Source: a candidate division CSSED10-310 bacterium (lineage in GTDB: Bacteria > CSSED10-310). Taken from it: a stretch of DNA of 64,000 bases. The DNA lies in contig JAFGEQ010000005.1 in assembly GCA_016931515.1 (NCBI GenBank), positions 124,001 through 188,000 of the forward strand, written 5' to 3'. Shown piece after piece: positions 1 through 8,979 of the stretch (its first letter is position 1; each line of letters starts with the position of its first letter). The notes beneath the pieces were generated by a model. The model had not been told where the DNA came from, did not search any database, and saw only the letters and a program-made list of their open reading frames with translations. The position numbers were made by a program, and so were the translations under genes.

Positions 1-197
1 GTGAGCACCATATCTTCCGGAATATCCCGGATCTGATACGGTATATCCCGTAAAATGCGGTCGGCTGTGCCCTGGCCTGTAATAGTGATCCACAGAATCA
101 ATGCAAGAAGGACAGAACCCAATTTGAGTCCGATATTATTGGTTGCTGCAAACAGCAGTTTTCTTCCCAAACGGTTCATGATCTGTCGCCAGGTCAT
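1..197 (-). CDS. ybbR: YbbR-domain protein (5' part, runs off the window)
   Basis: Only the first 65 residues are visible; the gene continues past the left edge. A basic start is followed by one hydrophobic anchor (about residues 22-40, containing GLKLGSVLLALILWIT) and the beginning of an extracytoplasmic segment (IPYQIRDIPEDM), the layout of YbbR/CdaR proteins. In other bacteria CdaR binds and tunes the cyclase CdaA. The start is the ATG at 197: a purine-rich GGAGAAGGA lies 7 bases upstream, and the ATG overlaps the cdaA stop as ATGA, which implies translational coupling. Glucosamine mutase (glmM) often follows in this operon and would lie outside the window. Confidence 0.85.
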   Translation of the reverse strand, partial: MTWRQIMNRLGRKLLFAATNNIGLKLGSVLLALILWITITGQGTADRILRDIPYQIRDIPEDMVL

Positions 198-991
198 CGT
201 GATTCCTTCTCCGTGGGGTGGCGATTATCGGAGACCAGCGGCAATAGCCTTTTTTTAAGCAATTTGCCGTCAGATATCTTTTCAATGTTGCCATCCAGTG
301 CAAGAGAGATCGTGCCGCGCTCTTCCGAAACGATGATCACTGCGGCATCCGCATCCTCGGTCAAACCAATCGCCGCCCGGTGCCGGGTTCCCATGGATCG
401 AGCCAATAACGGATTCCGCGTCAGCGGCAGAAAGCACCCCGCACTCGCGATCCGATTATCGGATATGATGACAGCGCCATCATGGAGCGGTGATTTGGTA
501 TTGAATATCGACAGCAACAGGTCGCTACTTGGAATCGCATCCAATGGAATACCCATTTCGCGAAAATTGGCCAACCCCGTTTTTCTCTCCCATACAATCA
601 GGGCCCCGATCCTCTGGCTGGCCATTGTCTCCGTCGCATGAATCACTGCATTCAGTGCCGGATGCGTTTCCGCTGACTGACGGGATCGCCAGGACCATTG
701 ACGACCCAGTTGGGCCAGTACCCGGCGCACTTCCGGTTGGAAAAGAACGATAATTAAAATGACCCAACTCTCCCAGAACTGCTGCAATAGTTGGTGAAGA
801 GTCGCTACCTGATAGACTTCGGCTCCCTTGAAGACCAGGAACAGCACCGACAACCCCAGGAGTATCTGAAAAGCCAGCGTGCCTCGCATCAGCAGCAATG
901 ACCTGTAGATGATAAAGGCAACAATCACCACATCCAGAATATCCCAAATCCGGATATAATAACTGCCGAAATGGAACAAATACGCCGTCAT
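194..991 (-). CDS. cdaA: diadenylate cyclase CdaA (c-di-AMP synthase)
   Basis: This membrane cyclase condenses two ATP into cyclic di-AMP, a messenger that controls osmolyte and potassium transport and cell-wall homeostasis. The 265-aa length matches CdaA. Three N-terminal membrane segments (about residues 15-35, 38-55 and 70-85) precede the DAC domain. Both catalytic signatures are intact: DGA at 171-173 (in LHDGAVIIS) and RHR at 203-205 (in GTRHRAAIG). The ATG overlaps the folP stop by 4 bases and its stop overlaps ybbR in the same way, so folP-cdaA-ybbR is one coupled operon. No c-di-AMP phosphodiesterase is seen in the window. Confidence 0.95.
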   Translation of the reverse strand: MTAYLFHFGSYYIRIWDILDVVIVAFIIYRSLLLMRGTLAFQILLGLSVLFLVFKGAEVYQVATLHQLLQQFWESWVILIIVLFQPEVRRVLAQLGRQWSWRSRQSAETHPALNAVIHATETMASQRIGALIVWERKTGLANFREMGIPLDAIPSSDLLLSIFNTKSPLHDGAVIISDNRIASAGCFLPLTRNPLLARSMGTRHRAAIGLTEDADAAVIIVSEERGTISLALDGNIEKISDGKLLKKRLLPLVSDNRHPTEKESR

Positions 992-1845
992 ATCTGCCTG
1001 TCTCCCAAAATATTGAGAAAAACCGTCAAAAACCGGCGTGTCTCCGCAACATCATGAACCCGGATCACGTCGGCGCCCCGGCAGACTCCTGCCGCGGCGG
1101 CGGCCAGTGATCCTTCCAGCCTTTGATTCACAGGAACCCCCAGCAACGCTCCGATCATGGATTTGCGCGATGCTCCCAATAGAAGCGCACAATCTTCAAC
1201 TCGAATCCGGTCGAGGTAACGGATCAGTTGGAGGTTGTGTTCCAGAGTCTTTCCGAATCCGATCCCAGGATCCACCGCAATCCGGGAGGGATCAATTCCG
1301 TCATGAACCGCTTGTGTGACTCTCTGTTTCAGGCACTCTGAGACGTCCATCACAACATCGTCATATGCGGGTGCTGTCTGCATTATCGAGGGATCGCCCT
1401 GCATGTGCATGATGACTGTCCCCGCGCAGGTTTCTGCAATCAGTTTACGCATTGCAGGATCGGATAATCCACGGATGTCGTTAACGATGACTGCACCCTC
1501 ATCCAACGCAGCTCTTGCAGTTCGAACATGGCGTGTATCGATCGAAATCGGCACATCCGACTGCTCCCGCAACCCGCGGATCACCGGCAATACTCTGTCC
1601 ATCTCCTGATTGTCGTCGACCGGGTCGGCAAACGGACGGGAAGATTCTCCACCAACATCCAGAATATCAGCACCCGCTTCAACCATCCTCAGTCCCATCT
1701 CCACCGACTCCCGCGCGTCCAGTCGACCATCACCCGAAAAACTATCCGGTGTCACGTTCAGGATTCCCATTATCCTGACCGTTCGTTGCGCTTCCGGCTT
1801 TGTTTTATTCGCCGGACTGATCTGTTTCCACATCCATCGATTCAT
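988..1845 (-). CDS. folP: dihydropteroate synthase
   Basis: Joins p-aminobenzoate to the pterin pyrophosphate in folate synthesis. The TIM-barrel signatures are all present: GILNVTPDSFS near the N-terminus, ILDVGGESSRP, the IDTRH strand, DPGIGFGKTLEHN and GASRKSMIG near the C-terminus. The open frame extends upstream to 1914 inside ftsH. I place the start at the ATG at 1845 because AGGA lies 8 bases before it and the product (285 aa) then has the usual length. The gene overlaps the 3' end of ftsH by 41 bases. A shorter start at the GTG just before RIMGILN is possible. Confidence 0.93.
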   Translation of the reverse strand: MNRWMWKQISPANKTKPEAQRTVRIMGILNVTPDSFSGDGRLDARESVEMGLRMVEAGADILDVGGESSRPFADPVDDNQEMDRVLPVIRGLREQSDVPISIDTRHVRTARAALDEGAVIVNDIRGLSDPAMRKLIAETCAGTVIMHMQGDPSIMQTAPAYDDVVMDVSECLKQRVTQAVHDGIDPSRIAVDPGIGFGKTLEHNLQLIRYLDRIRVEDCALLLGASRKSMIGALLGVPVNQRLEGSLAAAAAGVCRGADVIRVHDVAETRRFLTVFLNILGDRQI

Positions 1846-3673
1846 CCAGATCTTCCTGGGGTGTCTCAGACTTATTGGTCGCAAATCCGATGATTTCATC
1901 AATCTGTGCAGCATCCAGAACTTCGTAATCCAGCAAGGCTTCCGCCAATGCGTTCAGTCGATCGGCGTTTGTTTTCAGCAAATCCCTTGCAGTCTCGTAA
2001 CATTCATTGACAGTGCGCTTGATTTCCGCATCGATTAACCGTGCGGTCTCTTCACTGTGCCCGGCTTGTGAAACAAACTCGCGACCAAGGAATACATGAT
2101 CGCTTTCTTTCTCGTAGCTGACTGGCCCCAAAATCCGGCTCATCCCGAATACAGTCACCATCTTCTTGGCAATCTCCGTTGCTCGGGCGATGTCATTGGC
2201 CGCCCCTGTCGTGTACGAGTCAAGCATCACATCCTCGGCTGCGCGTCCACCCATCAGAATAACAATCTGGTTTCGAAGCTGCCTCTCGGAATGTGTGAAC
2301 CGGTCCTCCTCCGGAAGGTGCATCGTCACACCCAATGCCCTTCCTCTTGGGATGATTGTCACTTTATGGACCGGATCTGATCCCGGTGTCAATCGGGCAA
2401 CCAGTGCATGACCGGCCTCGTGAAAGGCTGTGTTGCGCTTCTCCTTCTCAGAGATAATCATGCTGCGGCGCTCAACACCCATCATCACCTTGTCCTTGGC
2501 CAATTCGAAATCGTTATTCTCAACGCAATCCTTGCGGGATCGTGCCGCCAGAAGGGCTGCTTCATTCACAAGGTTGGCAAGATCGGCTCCCGAAAATCCC
2601 GGTGTGCCTTTTGCCAGTGTTGCGATGTCGACGTTGTCGCATGTCTTGATATGCCGGAGATGCACTTTCAAAATGCCTTCCCGACCGCGGATATCCGGCC
2701 TGTCCACAACTACCTGGCGATCAAATCGCCCAGGTCGCAACAACGCCGGATCGAGAACGTCCGGACGATTGGTCGCGGCGATCAGAATGACACCCTCGTT
2801 GGATTCAAAACCATCCATTTCAACGAGAAGCTGATTCAGTGTCTGCTCGCGCTCGTCGTGTCCACCACCCAGTCCCGCCCCGCGGTGACGTCCGACGGCG
2901 TCGATTTCATCCATGAAGATCAGGCAGGGTGCATTCTTCTTTCCGGTCTCGAAGAGGTCCCTGACCCGTGATGCACCCACTCCAACAAACATTTCAACGA
3001 AATCCGACCCGCTGATAGAGAAAAACGGCACATCAGCTTCACCGGCAATCGCCCTGGCAAGCAACGTTTTTCCGGTACCTGGAGGCCCCACCAGGAGAAC
3101 ACCCTTAGGGATTTTTCCACCCAATCGACTGAATCGTTGAGGATCTTTCAGAAAATCAATGATTTCCTCTAATTCCTCTTTCGCCTCATCAATGCCTGCG
3201 ACATCCTGAAACGTTATCTTTTTCCTGTCATCACTCATCAATTTGGCTCGACTCTTTCCGAATGTCAACGCCTGGCGGCCGCCACCCTGCATCTGGCGGA
3301 TGAAAAAAATCCAGATGCCGATCAGCAGCAGAAAAGGGAGCCAGGAAATCAACACGGATTCAAGTATTCCGCCGGAATCATCCTTGACTGAAATTTTAAC
3401 ATTATGCTGCCGCAGAATATCGATCAAACCGTCATGAGGCGGAGCAATGACTGTAAATTTCAGGGTGTCGGTGTGTGATTCGAGGAACTTTCCTTCGATT
3501 TTTTTCCCGATCATTGTGACAGACTGGACATTTCCTGCCTGAACCTGGTCCAGAAACCGGCTGTACTCAATCTCAATCGTTCCCCCTGTTCCCGCCACAA
3601 ACATCTGGTAAACGGCGAATAACAGCAGGATCAACAACGACCATACTATCAATGTTCGAAAGCGATTATTCAA
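1805..3673 (-). CDS. ftsH: ATP-dependent zinc metalloprotease FtsH
   Basis: A membrane AAA+ protease that extracts and degrades membrane and short-lived cytosolic proteins. Two membrane helices (about 8-27 and 108-128) flank a small periplasmic domain. The AAA module follows, with Walker A GPPGTGKT near residue 196, Walker B LIFMDEID, the second region of homology ([19 protein letters not shown]) and the zinc-binding HEAGH near 420. The length of about 622 aa is typical. The open frame begins at a GTG (3685), but that codon lies inside the Shine-Dalgarno GGAGG. The TTG at 3673, 5 bases after GGAGG, is the better start. The order tilS-ftsH-folP is common in deltaproteobacteria. Confidence 0.96.
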   Translation of the reverse strand: MNNRFRTLIVWSLLILLLFAVYQMFVAGTGGTIEIEYSRFLDQVQAGNVQSVTMIGKKIEGKFLESHTDTLKFTVIAPPHDGLIDILRQHNVKISVKDDSGGILESVLISWLPFLLLIGIWIFFIRQMQGGGRQALTFGKSRAKLMSDDRKKITFQDVAGIDEAKEELEEIIDFLKDPQRFSRLGGKIPKGVLLVGPPGTGKTLLARAIAGEADVPFFSISGSDFVEMFVGVGASRVRDLFETGKKNAPCLIFMDEIDAVGRHRGAGLGGGHDEREQTLNQLLVEMDGFESNEGVILIAATNRPDVLDPALLRPGRFDRQVVVDRPDIRGREGILKVHLRHIKTCDNVDIATLAKGTPGFSGADLANLVNEAALLAARSRKDCVENNDFELAKDKVMMGVERRSMIISEKEKRNTAFHEAGHALVARLTPGSDPVHKVTIIPRGRALGVTMHLPEEDRFTHSERQLRNQIVILMGGRAAEDVMLDSYTTGAANDIARATEIAKKMVTVFGMSRILGPVSYEKESDHVFLGREFVSQAGHSEETARLIDAEIKRTVNECYETARDLLKTNADRLNALAEALLDYEVLDAAQIDEIIGFATNKSETPQEDLDESMDVETDQSGE

Positions 3674-3733
3674 ATAAACCTCCACATGCTATACGATTCG
3701 GCGGTGATAATCGACTCCGCCTCTTTGTCTGCC

Positions 3734-5095
3734 TTATCTTATCGCCCATACGGGCCGGCAAGTCAACAGATACCGCTTCCCCCCGGACTCCTCCAGAAAT
3801 ACGGATGACGGCTTAAATGCTTCAGCGGTCCAGACAATCCTGCTCCCGGAATCCGCCACGACCGGCAAGAGCGCACGTAGCGGTGCCGGAACTTTATGAA
3901 TTCGCCAGTATTCCGACAAGCGCGGTTGAGATCCGGCAGCCATCCGGTCATTCGATCGACGTAACCGGATCCGAACCGGAAGCGTATCCAGGATCACTCG
4001 AGTTTCCGAGTCATCCGGCTGTTCAAGTGGTACCGGCACTTCTTCACAGACAACGTTGTACGCGCCAATCTGACGCGCTGTAGCAAACGGTATTTCAGCG
4101 TCCTGGATCCGAGCCTCAGCGGGAATTCCTGGAATTATCAGCAGTCCGGCCGGTATCCGTCGCGCTTGTCCGCCGCCGGGTAACCGGCAGGCATGTGCTT
4201 TTCCACTCAGGCACAGTGCCAGTGCCCGGATATGAGAGAATTCCGCTCTGCCGCCGCTGACCTCAATCAACGCATCAAACAGCGCGGCGGCGCACCGCAG
4301 AACCAGTGAATCGGGTTTGGAAAGAAATGCGTCCGGATTCAGCATTGCCGGGATCAGTGATTTCCAGCCGGCGGCACCGAGAATGGTATGAGCCTGCATA
4401 CTCAAAAGAGCATCCTCCTCCGCAAGAAGCTGGGATCCGCGCAATACTGCGCGGTCAACATCCGGATTGATCGTCCGTAAAACCGGAATAACCCGGGATC
4501 TGATCGAGTTTCTGGGCCGACGCATGTCGCGATTCGATTCGTCTTCGCGCCACCGGATGCCCGTCGATTCAGCATAGCTGATGATCTCTTCGCGCGTGAT
4601 TCCCAGCATCGGACGTATGACACCATCGTTCCGGCGGATGCGGATGCCCAGGAATCCCCTGGGACCGGCTCCGACGGTTAAACGCATCAGAACGGTTTCA
4701 AGATGATCCGTCGCAGTGTGCGCTGTTGCAACTGCCGACGCTTCCACCTGTTTTCGGATATCCAGAAGGATGGCGTATCTTTCACGTCGCCAATATGCTT
4801 CGGACGACAGGCCGGATGGAGCTTGGCCCCGAGTGAGCTTCCTGCAGATGAATGGTATCTCGAGTGTATTTGCAGCTGCTTCAACAAATGCTGCATCATT
4901 TGCCGATCCCGGCCGGACGTTGTGATCCACATGTGCCACGACCAGTTGACTACGGGGATCGGGTGCCAGTGCATGCAAAACATTCAGCATGACCATCGAA
5001 TCGCAACCGCCCGATACAGCCAGAACGAGTCGGGAACGGAAATCCCAGAGGCGATGATCTGCCAGTGTCTGAAGAACGAGGGCACGGAGAGACAT
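3734..5095 (-). CDS. tilS: tRNA(Ile)-lysidine synthase TilS
   Basis: Attaches lysine to C34 of the CAU-anticodon isoleucine tRNA so that it reads AUA. The PP-loop ATP-pyrophosphatase signature SGGCDS sits at residues 28-33, followed by HVDHNVRPGSANDAAFVE and ATAHTATDHLETVLMRL. A C-terminal tRNA-binding region (about 370-453) contains VRIRLRRSNDRM. Length 453 aa is normal. The start ATG has GGAG 8 bases upstream. The gene is the first protein gene after the two CAU tRNA genes and may share their promoter. Confidence 0.94.
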   Translation of the reverse strand: MSLRALVLQTLADHRLWDFRSRLVLAVSGGCDSMVMLNVLHALAPDPRSQLVVAHVDHNVRPGSANDAAFVEAAANTLEIPFICRKLTRGQAPSGLSSEAYWRRERYAILLDIRKQVEASAVATAHTATDHLETVLMRLTVGAGPRGFLGIRIRRNDGVIRPMLGITREEIISYAESTGIRWREDESNRDMRRPRNSIRSRVIPVLRTINPDVDRAVLRGSQLLAEEDALLSMQAHTILGAAGWKSLIPAMLNPDAFLSKPDSLVLRCAAALFDALIEVSGGRAEFSHIRALALCLSGKAHACRLPGGGQARRIPAGLLIIPGIPAEARIQDAEIPFATARQIGAYNVVCEEVPVPLEQPDDSETRVILDTLPVRIRLRRSNDRMAAGSQPRLSEYWRIHKVPAPLRALLPVVADSGSRIVWTAEAFKPSSVFLEESGGKRYLLTCRPVWAIR

Positions 5096-5166
5096 TAATC
5101 ATACTCCATGCAAAAATTTTGAATAATATGAGTTGTCGATCGACATAAAATAGGCCGGGAAAAATA

Positions 5167-5240
5167 TGGCGGATCAGGGACTTGAACCCCGGACGCCACG
5201 GATATGAGCCGTGTGCTCTAACCAGCTGAGCTAATCCGCC
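5167..5240 (-). tRNA. tRNA with CAU anticodon (elongator Met or lysidine-type Ile)
   Basis: A 74-nt cloverleaf folds on the minus strand. The acceptor arms are GGCGGAT and ATCCGCC, the D arm contains AGCTCAG, the anticodon stem is CACGG/CCGTG around loop CTCATAT (anticodon CAT), and the T loop is TTCAAGT. No CCA is encoded. A CAU anticodon outside the initiator class is either elongator methionine or the isoleucine tRNA modified by TilS. The acceptor and anticodon stems resemble elongator Met tRNAs; the TTCAAGT loop is common in Ile tRNAs. The identity is not resolved from sequence alone. Confidence 0.93.
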
Positions 5241-5249
5241 GAAAATAAA

Positions 5250-5323
<74 letters not shown>

Positions 5324-5336
5324 TCAACGGTGGCCA

Positions 5337-5365
5337 AATATAGACCTGTTTAAGAAGCCTGTCAA
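5337..5365 (-). promoter_or_regulatory. sigma-70-type promoter of the tRNA pair
   Basis: On the minus strand TTGACA (5365-5360) and TATATT (5342-5337) are separated by exactly 17 bases. The predicted start is near 5330, 7 bases before the mature 5' end of the initiator tRNA. No other strong promoter is seen before tilS, so this one may also drive the tilS-ftsH-folP-cdaA-ybbR operon. Confidence 0.8.
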
Positions 5366-5371
5366 GAGGAA

Positions 5372-5767
5372 TTATTCCCAGACGCCTTTGATCCCGGTTG
5401 GCGTGCCTGAGGATTCAGGCTGAACAAGGGAAGCGTCTGCTCCGGGTGTTCCGATGGAAGGCGTTGGAAAAAGAACCAACGTTTCACCCGGTAAGACTTT
5501 TCGAAGTTCCGCTCGAGCGAGTTCTTCCAGGTAATCTGCGGAACGGCGATATTCAATTTCTTTTTGAAGTCGTTCGTTTTCAGTTTGTAAGCGCTCTATA
5601 TCCGCTTCGGTTTGCCGGATGCGTTGCCGGAGATCCCGATTGGCAAGCAGTCCGGCGGGTCCGAAGACAAGCTGAAGAATCAGGAGTCCGATAAAGATCC
5701 ATGCAGCGATGAGACCGAAGAGGCTGAGTCGATTGCGCATGAATCTATAGACGCCGGAAGAGTTCAT
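5372..5767 (-). CDS. ftsB: FtsB/DivIC-family septum formation initiator
   Basis: A small bitopic protein of 131 aa. It has a short cytoplasmic start, one membrane helix (about residues 15-37, LFGLIAAWIFIGLLILQLVF), then a coiled coil (about 43-78, with DIERLQTENERLQKEIEYRR). The motif YLEELARAELRKVLPGE follows, the conserved end of FtsB/DivIC proteins. A Pro/Gly/Ser-rich tail of about 30 residues is extra. FtsB normally bridges FtsL and FtsQ in the divisome. No clear ribosome binding site precedes the ATG at 5767; the Met at codon 10 is an alternative start. Function is inferred from fold and motif. Confidence 0.8.
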   Translation of the reverse strand: MNSSGVYRFMRNRLSLFGLIAAWIFIGLLILQLVFGPAGLLANRDLRQRIRQTEADIERLQTENERLQKEIEYRRSADYLEELARAELRKVLPGETLVLFPTPSIGTPGADASLVQPESSGTPTGIKGVWE

Positions 5768-5813
5768 GGAGCCAGAGTAAACGTTCGATCACACCCGGTC
5801 AAGAAGAGTGTGG

Positions 5814-5842
5814 TTGACAGCGGCAGGTCGAGTAACTATGCT
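5814..5842 (+). promoter_or_regulatory. predicted promoter of the Ser/Thr kinase gene
   Basis: TTGACA (5814-5819) and TATGCT (5837-5842) with a 17-base spacer lie about 50 bases upstream of the kinase ATG at 5893. The predicted start is near 5849. Confidence 0.6.
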
Positions 5843-5892
5843 CAAATGTTGAGGAAAAAGGGCAGAGCTCATTCGAATCGGAAAGCGCTGAT

Positions 5893-8181
5893 ATGGATAA
5901 TCAACCGAATATAGCGGAAGTCTTGTCCGGTTTTGATGCTACCCGGCCGATCGGACAGGGGGGGATGGCATCAATCTACCTGTATGAGAATCGTCTGACC
6001 GGAGAGCAAGTCGCAGTAAAAACGCTTCATTCTCACGTCGTTGACGACAGCAGTACATTGGAGCGATTTTATCACGAAGTGCAGGCCAGCATCCGTCTGG
6101 ATCACCGAAATATCGTTAATGTGATGGGATATGGTGACTGGCAGGGGAAACCCGCCATCGTGATGGAGTATATTGATGGTGGAGATCTAAAGCACCTGAT
6201 GAGTCAGGTGGAGCGGGTTCCGGCTGTTGTCGCCGCTTATATCATTCACCTCATTTTGAAAGGGCTGGATTATTCGCACCGGTTGGGCATAATTCACCGC
6301 GATATAAAACCCTCCAACATCCTGATTGATAAAAACGGTCAGGTCAAAATAACAGATTTCGGTATTTCCCAGGTCAGCGATCTAACGAGATTGACGGTAT
6401 CCGGCGATGTGATCGGCACACCGGCATATATGTCACCTGAACAGGCGTCCGGAAAGAAGCTGGATGAACGTTCAGACCTGTTCTCGGCCGGCGTGTTGCT
6501 CTACGAGCTGTTAACAAATGCAAACCCGTTTCTGGCAGAAAATCCATCCGTTACCCTGCTCAACATTATCCGTTGCAATCCCGCGCCCATATTCGAACTC
6601 AACCCGACCGTACCATTCCGTATGGAGGTTGCGCTGGACCGGTTGCTGACACGGGATCCTGCAGATCGGATCCAGAGTGCTGCCGAAGCGGCGGAATTGA
6701 TGCTGGATATCATCCGGGAACTGCAACCGGATGGATTCGACATCGATCAATTTGCTGCATTTCTTCGGGAACCGGAGGAATTTATTCACAAGACGAGTGT
6801 CGAGGATTCATTACGCTATCTGGAAAAAGGGAAAAGCCTTCTTGCTCAGGACCAGAATCGTCCCGAACGGGCGGCTGTCGAATTTTATCGCAGTCTCTTC
6901 ATGTATCCGGGCAACATGGAGGCTCAACAGTATTTAACATCCATCACAAAAAAATATGCGGGTGATATTCAGAAACCATCAGAGAAACTCCTGGAACTCG
7001 AAACCGCAGCCCGTAACGACCCCAATAACGTTGCTGTTTTGATGCAGATTATCAAACGGGCACGCGGGGAAGGTGATTTTATAAAGGCAATTTCATTTTC
7101 GAAACGACTCGCACGATTGAGACCCAAAGATGTCTATATATTGGGTCAGATCGAAACACTGTTGCCCGATGATCATGTCACGGCGATCGTAACTGGATCC
7201 CGGAAAGGAACCCTGGCGACTGATGATATGACCATGACGCGCATGTCCCGATCATCGACAGCGGAGATAACACGCGAGCTGCCGCCGCGGGAACGGCCGT
7301 CGGGCAGGGGAGCGCAGCAGGTGGCACGGAAGACGACACCGTCTGATTCTCCCGCCAAACTATCCCGGATGGGGATCATGATGACTCTGATCCTGGGGAT
7401 GGCCATTGTACTGGGATTGTTTCTTGGAAACCAATTCAGGAAAGCATCCCGTTCGGTGGAGAAGGAGATGCCCCAGATTCTGGACAGGATCCTGCCCCAG
7501 GGAGTGGAATCAAGAGATGCACGGATCACCGGCGGGACAGGCTTGACCGGCCGAGCCAGGGAGTTGTTGATGCGGGCGCAAAGCGCATATAAGGATGGGG
7601 ATCGACCGGGGGCCATCCGATTGTACCAGGATTTTCTTCGCGAGTTTTCAGACCACAGTGAAGCCGACAGCGTTCGTATTCAGTTATCGAGGTTGATGGT
7701 TGCTGATGGAAACGTAAATGGTGCGTTGAGTATCCTCGATGATCAGATTAAATCGGGCACTCAGCCGACTGTATCGTATGCACGGCTGGAAAAAATCCGC
7801 TTGTATATAAGCCAGGGGAAAACGGATGAAGCACGTTGGGAATGCATTTACCTGGAGCCGACCTTTCGTCGGTTGCCGAGCCCGGATCTTCAATTGGAAT
7901 TCCTGAGCACTTTTGCCGGTATCTGCAGGTTAAACGGGTCTTCTAACGATGCCATACGATTGTATGACGAGATTATCAGGAATTACAACGATAAGGACAA
8001 AATCCTTGAGGCCCGTATGTTGAGAGCGGATGTATTGATTGATCAGGGCGATCTGCTGGAAGCCCAGCGGGAGTTGTGGATTGTACGGGATCAGAGTCGT
8101 CCGGGAACTCTGCTCCATTCAACGGCACTGAACAAACTGGGGTCACTCGGGCTGGGTGATCCGGCCGGTTCCGAACTCTGA
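5893..8181 (+). CDS. membrane Ser/Thr protein kinase with C-terminal TPR region
   Basis: A Hanks-type kinase of 762 aa. The catalytic domain (about 15-280) is complete: glycine loop IGQGGMASIY (20-29), Lys43 in VAVKTL, Glu62, HRDIKPSN with Asp137, DFG at 155-157, and GTPAYMSPEQ in the activation segment. A linker with TPR-like sequence (about 310-430) and a Thr/Ser-rich stretch (TRMSRSSTAEITRELP) precede one membrane helix (about 493-515). The outer part has TPR-like repeats (about 555-750, for example AYKDGDRPGAIRLYQDF). The topology is kinase inside, TPRs in the periplasm. There are no PASTA repeats. The Thr-rich juxtamembrane stretch may be autophosphorylated. The substrate is unknown. Confidence 0.93.
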   Translation: MDNQPNIAEVLSGFDATRPIGQGGMASIYLYENRLTGEQVAVKTLHSHVVDDSSTLERFYHEVQASIRLDHRNIVNVMGYGDWQGKPAIVMEYIDGGDLKHLMSQVERVPAVVAAYIIHLILKGLDYSHRLGIIHRDIKPSNILIDKNGQVKITDFGISQVSDLTRLTVSGDVIGTPAYMSPEQASGKKLDERSDLFSAGVLLYELLTNANPFLAENPSVTLLNIIRCNPAPIFELNPTVPFRMEVALDRLLTRDPADRIQSAAEAAELMLDIIRELQPDGFDIDQFAAFLREPEEFIHKTSVEDSLRYLEKGKSLLAQDQNRPERAAVEFYRSLFMYPGNMEAQQYLTSITKKYAGDIQKPSEKLLELETAARNDPNNVAVLMQIIKRARGEGDFIKAISFSKRLARLRPKDVYILGQIETLLPDDHVTAIVTGSRKGTLATDDMTMTRMSRSSTAEITRELPPRERPSGRGAQQVARKTTPSDSPAKLSRMGIMMTLILGMAIVLGLFLGNQFRKASRSVEKEMPQILDRILPQGVESRDARITGGTGLTGRARELLMRAQSAYKDGDRPGAIRLYQDFLREFSDHSEADSVRIQLSRLMVADGNVNGALSILDDQIKSGTQPTVSYARLEKIRLYISQGKTDEARWECIYLEPTFRRLPSPDLQLEFLSTFAGICRLNGSSNDAIRLYDEIIRNYNDKDKILEARMLRADVLIDQGDLLEAQRELWIVRDQSRPGTLLHSTALNKLGSLGLGDPAGSEL

Positions 8182-8220
8182 TAATTGATGGATACAGGAT
8201 ACATACCGTAAAAAGCGGAA

Positions 8221-8835
8221 TCAGGAGAATAATCGGGCGAAAAATCCTTTTTTCGTCATATTTTCATTGGAACTCATCGACTGCAGCGATCGTTCGAGAC
8301 GACGGATTCTGTCTTCGAATTTATCGACGGACCGCAGGAACGTATCGACCTTTTCCAAGTCGATTTCCAGTTTGCTCTGGCGAATTGTCAAGTCGTCGAT
8401 CTTCCGGGCGATATCATCCAGAATTCCCTGAGCATTCTCTTTATTCTGCCCGAGCTTCTCGTTCAACAGAACCTCAAGATTTGTCAAACGATCGGAGATT
8501 GATGTGATCTCGGTCGGGGATTTTTTGGTCGATCCAGTACGAGGCGCATCCGGAACGGCATCCTCGAACACTTCGGCTTCATGTGTCGAACGCTGCGAAT
8601 CTGCAACGGTACTTTCCTCGGTTGCAGCCTCGGCAGACGCTGAAGAACTCAAATATTCATCAGCAAATTCGCTGTCCGCCAGCTCGGATCGCTTCAGTAG
8701 AACTGTTGCCTGCTTGTCTGTTCCAACATCCATCGCTTTTAATTTTTTATACTCCGTCCAGCAATCTTTGGAACAGAAGTTGTTAGTGGCACCTTTGGGC
8801 AATTCTTTTGCGCAATACAAACAATGACGGCTCAT
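8221..8835 (-). CDS. zinc-ribbon and coiled-coil protein, function unknown
   Basis: A 204-aa protein. The first 30 residues form a four-cysteine zinc-binding module (CLYC, then NNFCSKDCWTEY), resembling FCS/MYND-like treble-clef fingers. An acidic, Ser/Glu-rich low-complexity region follows (about 45-105), then a predicted coiled coil (about 110-190, with DRLTNLEVLLNEKLG and LEKVDTFLRSVDKFEDRIR). The start ATG has GAGG 8 bases upstream. It is convergent with the kinase gene, 39 bases from its stop. I do not recognise a named family; an adaptor or scaffold role is only a guess from the architecture. Confidence 0.75.
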   Translation of the reverse strand: MSRHCLYCAKELPKGATNNFCSKDCWTEYKKLKAMDVGTDKQATVLLKRSELADSEFADEYLSSSASAEAATEESTVADSQRSTHEAEVFEDAVPDAPRTGSTKKSPTEITSISDRLTNLEVLLNEKLGQNKENAQGILDDIARKIDDLTIRQSKLEIDLEKVDTFLRSVDKFEDRIRRLERSLQSMSSNENMTKKGFFARLFS

Positions 8836-8979
8836 CGGGATGTCCTCTGGTCTGTGTAACCGGTTTCTTCGAAAGCAATGATAGTCACTGCAACCGGGAT
8901 TGTCAATCCGGGAATGCCGGAATCATCCTATTTGTCCACTTTCTTACAGACAAGATCGGATGCATGGAATGCGCATTCA

